The notes under the pieces: generated by a model
What the model was told of the DNA's origin: nothing
Database searches by the model: none
The model's input: the letters and a program-made list of their open reading frames with translations, nothing else
Program-made: the position numbers and the translations under genes
Shown: positions 42,826 to 51,400 of the stretch, piece by piece
Layout: each line of letters opens with the position of its first letter
Position numbering within the stretch: the stretch's first letter is position 1
Assembly (NCBI RefSeq): GCF_003071345.1
Contig: NZ_QCYK01000001.1
Coordinates: 744,001 to 808,000 of the forward strand
Reading direction: 5' to 3'
DNA from: Chitinophaga parva
GTDB taxonomy: Bacteria > Bacteroidota > Bacteroidia > Chitinophagales > Chitinophagaceae
Length of the DNA stretch: 64,000 nucleotides

Positions 42826-45800
42826 TTAAAGCGTCAATTGAATTCCAGCGGTCAAAGTTCTAAGCGTAGGGAGAACTGGATTATTTGTTCGGGCGTTAAC
42901 TTCCGGGTCCAGACCAGAGAAGGACGTTATGGTTAAAAGATTCTGCCCCCGCAGATAGAGCGAACAACCATGGATGCTTACTCTGTTTAATAACATTGTA
43001 GGAAGCGAATAAGAGAGTTGCACGTTTTTGAGACGAATAAAGGAAGCGTCTTCATAGAAGGCATCACCGTAGAGTTTGGCATAAATGTTCGGGATCAACG
43101 CCTGCCCACTCATGCTGAATTTTTGGACCGTTGTCTGATCACCAGGATGTTGCCAACGCGCCATTACAGACTGCGGTTGATTGGAAATGAAACCAGGGTT
43201 TAGCACTGGAGGTATCGAGTATCCTTCCTGTTTTACTGCCTGAATAAAGAAATCCAATGCCCAGTTTTTGTAACGTAATTCATTGTCAAGTCCGCCATAG
43301 ATTTTGGGGCTCAAATTGTAACTTGAAATTAGGTCCTGTGGGGATTGCGGATATGTGGTATATGAGCCGTCTTTTCCGCTTTGGAATTGGTAGATTCCTG
43401 TGGCAGGATCCACGCCGGCAACATGGAATGTCCTTTGAATCGTTAGCGGCTGACCGATGATATAAATGCTGCTGTATGCTGATGTTTCCAGACCGGGGAA
43501 TGATACCAGTTTGTTATTGGGAATTGTAACATTGGCGCTCGTCCTCCAGGAAAATTTGGAAGATTTTATATTGATAGAGGTAATGTCAATTTCCCATCCC
43601 TTATTTTGTACCAGAGCCGGGAAATTTGCTATAACAGTGGTGAATCCAGCACTGGGAGGAAGATTGTAATTTACGAGCTGATTGGAAGACCTATTTCTAT
43701 AGTAGTCGGCGTTAGCAATCAGTCGATTATCCCAAAAGCCAAAACTAAGTCCTACCTCCAGTTTTTTCGTTGTCTCCCATGAATAATCAGGTACGGCAAT
43801 GTTGGCAGGATGAAGACCAGCAATACCATTGTATGGATACATCGTCGGATACCAGTTGCTGAGATATTGGTAATCGCCTATGCGATCATTGCCCGTGGAG
43901 CCGTAGCTTGCCCTCAGTTTGCCAAAACTTAAGAGGGAAAAATGGTTCCTAATCCACTTTTCATCTGAAAATATCCAAGTAGCGCCTACCGATCCGAAAT
44001 TTGCAAATTGTTTCCCACGACCGAAACGACTCGAGCCGTCCCTTCTACCTGTCAGGTTCAGAATATAGCGATCCTTGTAATTATAGTTAATTCGCGCAAA
44101 CAGAGCATTGTATTTGTATTTTGAGTATAATACGCTTTGAGGAGTGAGCGTTCCAGCGGCTGCCATGCTTTCCATAAGCGCGTCGTCTGAATATCCGGTA
44201 GCCAATACTGCGTTGCTCTGAGTGACGTCCTGCTGAAAAGTCGATCCCATCAAGGCTTGAAGTACTCCATTTTGGATGCTTTTTGTAAATGCCAGCTGGG
44301 GTTCAATGATCCATGTCTGAGTACTGCCATTTCCAAAAAGAGACGAAGTGTTGGCATTGGTGTTTGTTGCGGGATTCAGGGAACTGAGGGGGATGGTCTT
44401 GATCTCATCCATTTGCATACGAGTGAATCCGCCGTTGAGCTTTAATTCCAAAAATGGAAAGAGCATATAACCTAACTGAGCTGACGATAAAAGGTTATTG
44501 GTTGTAGCTTTATAAGTTTGCTTTTCATATGCATACGGATTACTAATGGACGGAGGCCATACGAGTGCTCCGGTTTTGTCGATTAAATCTGGTGCATTAG
44601 GAGGAAGAGTAAGGGCTGCATTGGTAATGTCCGTGTAAAATAGATCGTTTATTTCGGAGGAATAGTTGGCGGTTATAGAGGCTTTAAATTTATTGTTCTC
44701 AGACAAATGAGAAAGGTTTATATATGCGGATCCACGTTTGTCTCCATAGTCACCGGGGAAAACTGTTGTTTCATGATGATATCCGCTGCCTATAAGAAAT
44801 TGCGTTGTGGCATTGCCACTTGATAGGGTGGCCTGAAGGTCCGTAATATGCGCATTGTTGCCAATTAGTCTCTTTTGCCAGTTGTTATTTTTGGTGCTAT
44901 CCCAGACTAATAAATCCGGAGCTGATGCGGGATTCGGCATGGTACCATCGTTTGAGTATGCCTCCCTTCTCATTTGAAGGTAATTCCGTGTGTCAAGCAC
45001 GTCCTTGAACTTTGCCACCTGGCTGATCCCAGTGTAAGCGGAGAAATTAGCGGTCGTTTTTCCCGGTTTCCCTTTTTTTGTAGTAACCAAGATAACTCCA
45101 TTAGCGCCGCGTGAACCATATATGGAGGTTGCGTCGGCATCTTTCAGCACCTCTATACTTTCGATGTCCGAGGGGTTGATACTGTTCATCGGATTGCCGC
45201 CGTTAGTCATAGAGGACGAAAATGCGGTTGAACCAATTGAGTTGCTGGTAAACGGCACTCCATCTATAACGTAGAGAGGATTGGCGCTGCTAGAAATGCT
45301 GCCTATGCCACGCACCACGACATTCATACTTGCCCCCGGCACACCGCTGTTTTGACTAATGTATAATCCCGGGAGACGCCCTTCAAGCGCAGATAACACA
45401 TTGCCCACGGACTGACTAAAGATTTTGTCAGCAGAAATCCCGCTGATGCTGCCGGTATTGAGTCGTTTCGATGTGTTGCCATAAGCCAGGATAACAGTTT
45501 CGTCCAAGGAGTTGGTCGCTTGTTGCAAGCGGATTGCGAGGCGTCTGGACCCATTGAGCACTATTTCTAAGGTTTTGTAGCCCAATATATGGACCTGGAC
45601 GCTGGTCGCAGATATGGGCACATTTTTGATAACGAAATCTCCGCCTCCATCAGTGATAGCACCTATTTGAGTTCCTTTTACCATCACGGTAGCACCGGCC
45701 AGCGGCTCACCCTTTTCAGAGGAGATGTGACCGGTGATCGTGATAGAGCTGGTGTCTCCGACTTGGTTGGTTTCTGATTTAGGGATAATTGACTCAGGGC

Positions 45801-46155
45801 TCTTATAGGCGACAGTAATGTAGGAGTCAGTAATATGATAGGTGAAGGGCTGATGCTCGAAAAGTAAGTTTAATACTTTGGGCAGTGGTTGCTTTTTGAC
45901 ACTGATAGTGACGGGCTTTCCATATTTGATGACGTCATCTGCATGAAATAACACCCCGTAATGGCTGGCCTCCTGTAATTTGAGCAGGGCGGTAGATAAC
46001 GGAACCTGTTTGAGCTGGATGGAGATAGCCGGATATTGAATTTCCTTAGCCTGCAATAATCCGGGCGAAAAGAGAAGTAGAAATAGTACCAGGATCCGCC
46101 CAGTGTAAGCAATACGGTACCTGGTCCGTTGACGGACAAACTTGTGAGCACGCAT
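42826..46155 (-). CDS. SusC/RagA TonB-dependent transporter with STN signalling domain, copy 1
   Basis: A 1109-residue outer-membrane transporter. A signal peptide precedes an STN domain (about 45-125, ISIQLKQVPLSTALLKL), which contacts an anti-sigma factor. A carboxypeptidase-D-like plug linker (ITGHISSEKGEPLAGATVMVKG) and the TonB plug (YGSRGANGVILVTTKKGK) follow, then a 22-strand barrel. The STN domain and the FecR and sigma genes directly upstream show transport-coupled induction. It is 42 bp after the FecR gene. Ligand unknown. Confidence 0.96.
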   Translation of the reverse strand: MRAHKFVRQRTRYRIAYTGRILVLFLLLFSPGLLQAKEIQYPAISIQLKQVPLSTALLKLQEASHYGVLFHADDVIKYGKPVTISVKKQPLPKVLNLLFEHQPFTYHITDSYITVAYKSPESIIPKSETNQVGDTSSITITGHISSEKGEPLAGATVMVKGTQIGAITDGGGDFVIKNVPISATSVQVHILGYKTLEIVLNGSRRLAIRLQQATNSLDETVILAYGNTSKRLNTGSISGISADKIFSQSVGNVLSALEGRLPGLYISQNSGVPGASMNVVVRGIGSISSSANPLYVIDGVPFTSNSIGSTAFSSSMTNGGNPMNSINPSDIESIEVLKDADATSIYGSRGANGVILVTTKKGKPGKTTANFSAYTGISQVAKFKDVLDTRNYLQMRREAYSNDGTMPNPASAPDLLVWDSTKNNNWQKRLIGNNAHITDLQATLSSGNATTQFLIGSGYHHETTVFPGDYGDKRGSAYINLSHLSENNKFKASITANYSSEINDLFYTDITNAALTLPPNAPDLIDKTGALVWPPSISNPYAYEKQTYKATTNNLLSSAQLGYMLFPFLELKLNGGFTRMQMDEIKTIPLSSLNPATNTNANTSSLFGNGSTQTWIIEPQLAFTKSIQNGVLQALMGSTFQQDVTQSNAVLATGYSDDALMESMAAAGTLTPQSVLYSKYKYNALFARINYNYKDRYILNLTGRRDGSSRFGRGKQFANFGSVGATWIFSDEKWIRNHFSLLSFGKLRASYGSTGNDRIGDYQYLSNWYPTMYPYNGIAGLHPANIAVPDYSWETTKKLEVGLSFGFWDNRLIANADYYRNRSSNQLVNYNLPPSAGFTTVIANFPALVQNKGWEIDITSINIKSSKFSWRTSANVTIPNNKLVSFPGLETSAYSSIYIIGQPLTIQRTFHVAGVDPATGIYQFQSGKDGSYTTYPQSPQDLISSYNLSPKIYGGLDNELRYKNWALDFFIQAVKQEGYSIPPVLNPGFISNQPQSVMARWQHPGDQTTVQKFSMSGQALIPNIYAKLYGDAFYEDASFIRLKNVQLSYSLPTMLLNRVSIHGCSLYLRGQNLLTITSFSGLDPEVNARTNNPVLPTLRTLTAGIQLTL

Positions 46156-46197
46156 GACAAATGAGTTAAGAGGTTGGTTTTGATAAAAAGGGATGAT

Positions 46198-47373
46198 CTA
46201 TTTTGCCTCCTGGACAATAACTGTCCGGCCTTCTATTTTAAATGTGGCGACTTTCGTTTCTGAAATCATCGAAAGAATTTTATCCAGGGAAATGTTGCGG
46301 TCTATCTTTCCGCTGAAATGCGGCAGTTTGCTAAAGTCGGTTTCGAATTTTACATTCACGTCATACCAATTTTCCAGATCGTTCATGACCGATATTAGAG
46401 AAGCCTGATCGTAGTAAAAATAACCCTCTTTCCAGGCGGTTACAGCGTCAAGGTTCGCTGATCTGACAATAATACCGGTTGCGGTAGTTGCAGCTTGTGT
46501 ACCTGGTTGAAGGTCCCTTGTCTTTCCGCCTGCTGATACCTTTACGACTCCACCAACCAAGGTAGTTTCAACCGTACTGTCGTTAGCATAGGCGGCTATG
46601 TTAAAGGACGTCCCCAATACCGTGACAGTGGTATGGGGAGCCTTAACTATAAACGGGGCGGAAGGAGAACTCTTTACTTGAAAGTACGCCTCTCCGGTTA
46701 TTTCGACCTCTCGGTCTTGTGCCAGAAAGGACGTGGGATATTTTATAGAGGATGCGGCGTTAAGCCAAACCTCTGACCCATCAGGAAGTGTTAAATGCCA
46801 TTGGCCACCTCGAGGCGTAGATAAAACGTGATACTCTTGCCTACCTGATTGCTGTGTAGACTGATATTTGATAGTACCACCCCTCTGCTTAATAACGGAA
46901 TTTGAAAGCAACAAGTCGGTGTCCTGGCCGGTCTTTAAAGAAAGCTGTTGTCCATTGGGCAAGGTCAGTATTGCTTTGCTGGTCCCTGGCTCGATAACAG
47001 AAGCAGTAGATATTGGTCCAGGTTTCTCCAACAAATGCTTTTCATTAGACTGCCACCATAGGTAATAACTGAGGCCACCCAAAACTGCTATCAAGGCTGC
47101 CCAAGCGATCAATCTCCTAATAATTGCAGGTGTCTTTCTTATTTTGTCCTTTTCAGTTTCCCGTTCTTCTGGCTGGGTTGCATCGCTTCTTATGGGCTTG
47201 GCATATTCCTCCAATGATTCGTCTGAGAAAAGGTTGGCCAGATACCTTCGGTGTTTTTCACTCTGGGCCAGCCAATCCTTCAGCTCGACGAGTTCCTCTG
47301 GACTGATTTTCTCCTGTAGCGACCGCGTGGTTAGTTTCGCCATGCGAATGATTATGTCAACGGAGTCTTCCAT
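46198..47373 (-). CDS. FecR-family anti-sigma regulator, copy 1
   Basis: A 391-residue inner-membrane regulator. The N-terminal cytoplasmic region (about 1-95) is followed by one transmembrane helix (about 98-118), the periplasmic FecR domain (LPNGQQLSLKTG ... TPRGGQWHLTLPDGSEVWLNAASS ... GEAYFQV) and a C-terminal STN-like DUF4974 region (GKIDRNISLDKILSM). It binds the ECF sigma factor and releases it when its SusC partner is occupied. It is 131 bp after the sigma gene and 42 bp before susC. The full domain set is present. Confidence 0.93.
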   Translation of the reverse strand: MEDSVDIIIRMAKLTTRSLQEKISPEELVELKDWLAQSEKHRRYLANLFSDESLEEYAKPIRSDATQPEERETEKDKIRKTPAIIRRLIAWAALIAVLGGLSYYLWWQSNEKHLLEKPGPISTASVIEPGTSKAILTLPNGQQLSLKTGQDTDLLLSNSVIKQRGGTIKYQSTQQSGRQEYHVLSTPRGGQWHLTLPDGSEVWLNAASSIKYPTSFLAQDREVEITGEAYFQVKSSPSAPFIVKAPHTTVTVLGTSFNIAAYANDSTVETTLVGGVVKVSAGGKTRDLQPGTQAATTATGIIVRSANLDAVTAWKEGYFYYDQASLISVMNDLENWYDVNVKFETDFSKLPHFSGKIDRNISLDKILSMISETKVATFKIEGRTVIVQEAK

Positions 47374-47504
47374 GTAAAGAAATTAACAAGTCAATTAGAT
47401 GAAATTCCTTTCTCGAGCCATCCTATTTGCTGCTACGGATGACCCCTTCCGTATATTAACACAAGACAATTTCTGTTTTGGTCTACAGGCGAAAGGAATT
47501 TTTT

Positions 47505-48059
47505 TTAAAGAAAGAAAAATAGGGAGAATACCTGGTCTGAGAGTAGCTTTCTCAGTTGTTTGACTCCCCGCATCCGGTGGGTTTTAACTGCGCTGGCCGA
47601 TATCTCCATTATCCTGGCGGTTTCTTCCACCGTCAGCCCATCCAAGTAAGAGAGTTGCATCGCTCGTCGGCATTGTTCGGGAAGTTTCTGAAGTGCGGAG
47701 TGCAATTCCCGATATACTTCCGCGCGATAAATCCGCTCTAATACGGCCTCATCTATATCAACAGGTTGTTGGATTGAAGCAGTTTTTTGGCGTTTTTGCC
47801 TGGCTTTGTTACTGGTGGTTATGTTTAGACAAGTATGGTATACAGCCTTATAAAGATAGGATGAGGGCACTTGCAATGCTTGCCAGTTACCGTTATTCCA
47901 TAATGATTCAAAAACGGTGGCCACGGCATCCTTAGCCTGAGTACGATCCTTAAGGAGCCCTTCGGCAAAATATCGAAGAGCGGCGTTGTATTCATTGAAT
48001 AAATCAGTGAATCCTTGCTCGTGGGTACGGGCACTCCCTGCTGTTGGTTTGGCGCTCAT
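47505..48059 (-). CDS. ECF RNA polymerase sigma factor (FecI-like), copy 1
   Basis: A 184-residue sigma-70 family protein. Region 2 (LFNEYNAALRYFAEGLLKD, AKDAVATVFESLW) and region 4 (LPEQCRRAMQLSYLDGLTVEETARIMEISASAVKTHRMRGVKQL) are both clear. It should direct transcription of susC-susD-tlpA and is held by FecR. The last residues (VFSLFFFL) are strongly hydrophobic, which may attach the protein to the membrane or FecR. It is divergent from the AraC gene by 232 bp. Confidence 0.92.
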   Translation of the reverse strand: MSAKPTAGSARTHEQGFTDLFNEYNAALRYFAEGLLKDRTQAKDAVATVFESLWNNGNWQALQVPSSYLYKAVYHTCLNITTSNKARQKRQKTASIQQPVDIDEAVLERIYRAEVYRELHSALQKLPEQCRRAMQLSYLDGLTVEETARIMEISASAVKTHRMRGVKQLRKLLSDQVFSLFFFL

Positions 48060-48291
48060 AAAAATGTTTTAGCCAGGAAGTCATTACATCGCGTACAATG
48101 CTGTCGTTCCTAATACCGAGACGTTGGAAGGAGTAGTCGAGAGGGGAAATTAGCAGCTGACTAAAGATAAGCTGTTTTTTTCACAAACAAATTCCTTACT
48201 TTAGTATTGCTGCACTTAAAAAAACTTCCTTTCTCCATCCCTTCCACCGCATTTTCATCATCTTTTTGAGTCATCAAATTGTCTTAAACTT

Positions 48292-49371
48292 ATGTTTAAC
48301 CTTATGCCTTTTGCTTTGGAGGAGAAGGGTCGGGGGTACTTTCATTGGTCATCATTAGGGACAGGACTGTTGGATGTGGATCCTTCCCGGGCGCCGGACT
48401 CTTTTTTTAGCACATGGGGTGCTGGAGGAAGGGTGATCTGTCAGCCCGTGCGCGAGGAATTTCCCCTGGCCTGGCTACAGGAGTTCCAGCCAGGTCGCAA
48501 TTGTAAGTCAGTCCAGTTGCACTGCGTAGAGGACCACTTGACCTTAGTGTACGTGCTGGCTGGCACGGTGGCATTAAAATGCCGATACGGCGCCAGTATG
48601 CTCGGGCCCGGTAGATGGGAGCTTTTGCCAGGCAATCTCCCCGAAATAGAGTTACAGGTATACGGCACTACACGTTTGTTGTTACTTGCGATCTCCCATG
48701 ACCGCCTGCGCTATTATCAGGGTTCACTCCCGGACTTAACAGGGTGGCTGATGGCTCCTACCTTTTATGCCTGGCATGACAAACAGGAGGGAGGGAAGTT
48801 ACAGGAGATGATAAATGAAACAGCGGGCAATTTGGCAACGTGTGGATGGCGGATGTCCCTGGACAGGCTGTGGGAATGCTATGACAGGATGCTGCTGTTT
48901 GCAATGGGAGATTTGGGTGTTTCACTCAGTGCTGCTGGCTGTGATCCGGAAGACCCATGTTGCCATGCTGCCGTGGTGTCCCGGATCCGCGTATTGCTAC
49001 TGGTCGCTATTCAGAAAAGCACTCCACCGCCGCTGTCCCAACTGGCGATGGCGGTGGCTCATTGCGGAAGAACGCTTCAGAAGATTTTTAAAGAGCATTT
49101 TGGGCTATCTATGATGGAATATTTCATAGGCGCAAGGATGGAGGCCATTTTGCGGCAGATCATATGGACCGAAAAACCATTGCAGATTATAGCCCTGGAA
49201 TTTGGATACCAGGATTATTCGACCTTTTCAAATGCGGTAAGACGGTGGTGGGCCGTATCGCCACGAGTACTACGTAAATCTCGGATACTACCAGCACGGA
49301 GTATCAAACTTAAAAGGCGCTTTGTCCGAAGACCGGAGGCGAGGATTGAAAACCTTTGCGATAACGGCTAA
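48292..49371 (+). CDS. AraC-family transcription regulator
   Basis: A 359-residue regulator. The N-terminal half (about 1-230) is a poorly conserved cupin-like sensing region. The C-terminal 100 residues hold the two HTH motifs (LAMAVAHCGRTLQKIFKEHFGLSMMEY and IIALEFGYQDYSTFSNAVRRWW), with the GYQDYSTFSNAVRR helix typical of AraC. It is divergent from sigma copy 1 and is followed 118 bp later by MauE copy 2, so it may regulate the second peptide locus or both loci. The ligand is unknown. Confidence 0.87.
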   Translation: MFNLMPFALEEKGRGYFHWSSLGTGLLDVDPSRAPDSFFSTWGAGGRVICQPVREEFPLAWLQEFQPGRNCKSVQLHCVEDHLTLVYVLAGTVALKCRYGASMLGPGRWELLPGNLPEIELQVYGTTRLLLLAISHDRLRYYQGSLPDLTGWLMAPTFYAWHDKQEGGKLQEMINETAGNLATCGWRMSLDRLWECYDRMLLFAMGDLGVSLSAAGCDPEDPCCHAAVVSRIRVLLLVAIQKSTPPPLSQLAMAVAHCGRTLQKIFKEHFGLSMMEYFIGARMEAILRQIIWTEKPLQIIALEFGYQDYSTFSNAVRRWWAVSPRVLRKSRILPARSIKLKRRFVRRPEARIENLCDNG

Positions 49372-49489
49372 GTTATTCGTTTGCTCCTAACTTAATGGAG
49401 GTTGATAGTAATAATTTTACGGCCGTAACGAGTGTTACTACCAACCAATTTTCCCAGTACCGTGCCGCCGCGCAGAAAAATTTCATTTC

Positions 49490-49966
49490 ATGGAATGGGC
49501 CTCTAAAAAGGCCGGCAGCCTGACTTCCTTCATCATTGCCTGCCTGCTTCAAGTTTTATTTTGCTATGCCGCCATCAGCAAGGTTTCCGACATGGAAAAA
49601 TTCAGGACGGAAGTCGGACAGTCTCCCTTGCTCACTTATTTCGTAGGATTCATAGTGATCGCAGTGCCTGTGACAGAGTTGATCGCTGTTGGCCTGCTGT
49701 TCTTTACCAAGACCAGACTTTTGGGCATGTATCTTTCGCTTTTCCTGATGGCATCGTTTACGGCATACATAATAGCAATCATGAAATTTGCGGCTTACGT
49801 TCCCTGCAGCTGCGGGGGCATCCTTTCAGGCATGAACTGGTCCCAACATCTGGCCTTTAATTGCCTTTTTACGGGCCTGGCACTCACCGGCGTCGTAATA
49901 GTAGAGCGACAGACGCCGGCCCAGGTCAACCATAAAATATACTTACCGGCTTATCTATTAAGGTGA
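49490..49966 (+). CDS. MauE/DoxX-family membrane redox protein, copy 2
   Basis: A 158-residue inner-membrane protein with four hydrophobic helices and the same VPCSCGGILSGMNWSQHL motif as copy 1. Its opening (LLQVLFCYAAISKVSDMEKF, then VGQSPLL) aligns with copy 1 (SKW...VGQSPML), so the two are paralogs. It starts 118 bp after the AraC gene and ends 45 bp before the Cys-rich gene. The CxC motif suggests electron transfer for disulfide chemistry; the partner is inferred. Confidence 0.85.
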   Translation: MEWASKKAGSLTSFIIACLLQVLFCYAAISKVSDMEKFRTEVGQSPLLTYFVGFIVIAVPVTELIAVGLLFFTKTRLLGMYLSLFLMASFTAYIIAIMKFAAYVPCSCGGILSGMNWSQHLAFNCLFTGLALTGVVIVERQTPAQVNHKIYLPAYLLR

Positions 49967-50011
49967 AGGCGGCTACCTGAAATGTCGCACCAATCATTAA
50001 ATCCAACTTTT

Positions 50012-50257
50012 ATGAAACGTCAACAATTCTTAATGGCAGGGATGCTGTTTCTTTCCGCCATCGGGGCACTTACCGTCAAAGCCCATGTAAACAGGCTGCC
50101 GACTGTCTATGGTAAACTTGGTGGCCAATGCCAGGCTTTATGCACGACGTCAATTGGTCCCGTTTGCGGTATGACCTCGGATGATGGTTTGTATTATGCT
50201 GGGGGAACTTGTGCGACACGTTTCACAGGCATATGTTATTCCATTCCAACCAATTAA
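50012..50257 (+). CDS. Cys-rich exported small protein, candidate peptide precursor, copy 2
   Basis: An 81-residue protein starting at ATG 50012. Residues 1-25 form a signal peptide (LFLSAIGALTVKA), and the mature part has five Cys (GQC, ALC, PVCG, GTC, GIC) in a Thr/Ser/Gly-rich tail. The spacing of the first three Cys (QC-x-x-(x)-C-T-x-x-x-x-x-x-CG) aligns with copy 1 (RQC ... TIC ... TLCG), which supports common descent. It sits in the same position: after MauE, before a hairpin and a propeller gene. Function unknown; it could be a disulfide-stabilised secreted peptide or a precursor. Confidence 0.72.
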   Translation: MKRQQFLMAGMLFLSAIGALTVKAHVNRLPTVYGKLGGQCQALCTTSIGPVCGMTSDDGLYYAGGTCATRFTGICYSIPTN

Positions 50258-50285
50258 ACCTTTCTTCATAAGTTCCCCAAAAACG

Positions 50286-50311
50286 AGGCCGGGCTCTCCC
50301 GGCCTTTTCTT
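50286..50311 (+). terminator. Hairpin between the Cys-rich gene and the propeller gene, copy 2
   Basis: A perfect 8-bp stem (aggccggg / cccggcct) with a 4-nt loop is followed by tttctt. It is placed like the hairpin in copy 1 and could reduce read-through into the propeller gene. Confidence 0.7.
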
Positions 50312-50329
50312 ATTATAAAATAAAAGAGC

Positions 50330-51385
50330 ATGAAAACAGTACTTCGCATAGGCATTACTACCATTATCGCCGTTGGTATTGTATGCTTTCTGCAGCTTTA
50401 TGCCAAATATAGGGAGGGCCAGCCTACAGGATTTAATCGTCGGATGGTAATGGGCGTTTTACACGACCCCAATCATATCGATCTGAATTCGTCCTCCTTG
50501 TACATAATCTCCCTGGACGACAACAGGATTGTCCTGGGAGATACGAAAAAGTCAGGGTTGATGCTAACAACAGACTTCACCTTAAAAAATTGTGATACCA
50601 GTTTGTTGGACCTTCCTGATTCTGTCAATTTTGCCTGGGGAGCAGCTAGAATTGTGGAAAAGGGAAAACAGACGTTATTGGTCGAGGGCATTACCCCTAA
50701 TATTTATGCATTCATTGGGGCAGGGTCATTACGGCCGACGTCTATGCCAGATGGTATACCAAGTTTTGACCTGCTTGCTCCTAGCGATAGTGGATTTGGC
50801 TTCCGGGCGGTAGACACTGTCAGCAATCAGTACGTCCTTGGCTCCTTTGTGCCGGGAGAGAAACTGACGGTGGACAATTCTATACTCACTGGTCAACAGG
50901 ATGTTTTTTTTTCAGCTGATGGAAGCCTGCTGTACGATCCTGCCAGTCGCAGGTTCATTTATGTCTATTATTATCGAAATGGACTGATAGGGTTTAACCA
51001 GGGGCTGGACACAGTATACTATGGAACTACCATCGACACTGTTACCTTTGCTAAAATATCAATGCACCGCATCAGCAGCGAACGAAAAGTAACTTTTTCT
51101 TCGCCTCCTACCCGGATCAACAAACATGCCTGTGTTTCAGACGGATGGCTCTTTATTTACTCCAGCCGAAGGGCAGATAATGAAAAGGGGAAACTGGCTT
51201 TTACCAGCTCAGTAATTGATGTGTACTCCGTATCTGGATTCCACTATTTGGGCAGCTTTTATGTTCCTGACTATGATGGGAAGGGCATTCGGGACTTTGC
51301 CGTCTACAGCAACCATTTGGTGGCCTTACGGGGTGATGAACTATTTGTCTTCTCTTTCGATAGGATTAGGTTTTTGAAGCAATAA
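50330..51385 (+). CDS. Propeller-like surface or periplasmic protein, copy 2
   Basis: A 351-residue protein with an N-terminal hydrophobic anchor (about residues 5-24) and beta-strand repeats resembling a propeller (DGSLLYDPASRRFIYVYYYRNG, SGFHYLGSFYVPDYDGKGIRDF). The length, anchor and end segment (VYSNHLVALRGDELFVFSFD) parallel copy 1, which indicates a duplicated gene. Unlike copy 1 it has a 16-bp gap before the converging SusD gene and no overlap. The expected location is the periplasm or cell surface; the ligand is unknown. Confidence 0.75.
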   Translation: MKTVLRIGITTIIAVGIVCFLQLYAKYREGQPTGFNRRMVMGVLHDPNHIDLNSSSLYIISLDDNRIVLGDTKKSGLMLTTDFTLKNCDTSLLDLPDSVNFAWGAARIVEKGKQTLLVEGITPNIYAFIGAGSLRPTSMPDGIPSFDLLAPSDSGFGFRAVDTVSNQYVLGSFVPGEKLTVDNSILTGQQDVFFSADGSLLYDPASRRFIYVYYYRNGLIGFNQGLDTVYYGTTIDTVTFAKISMHRISSERKVTFSSPPTRINKHACVSDGWLFIYSSRRADNEKGKLAFTSSVIDVYSVSGFHYLGSFYVPDYDGKGIRDFAVYSNHLVALRGDELFVFSFDRIRFLKQ

Positions 51386-51400
51386 TGCGGGTTTGCTGTG

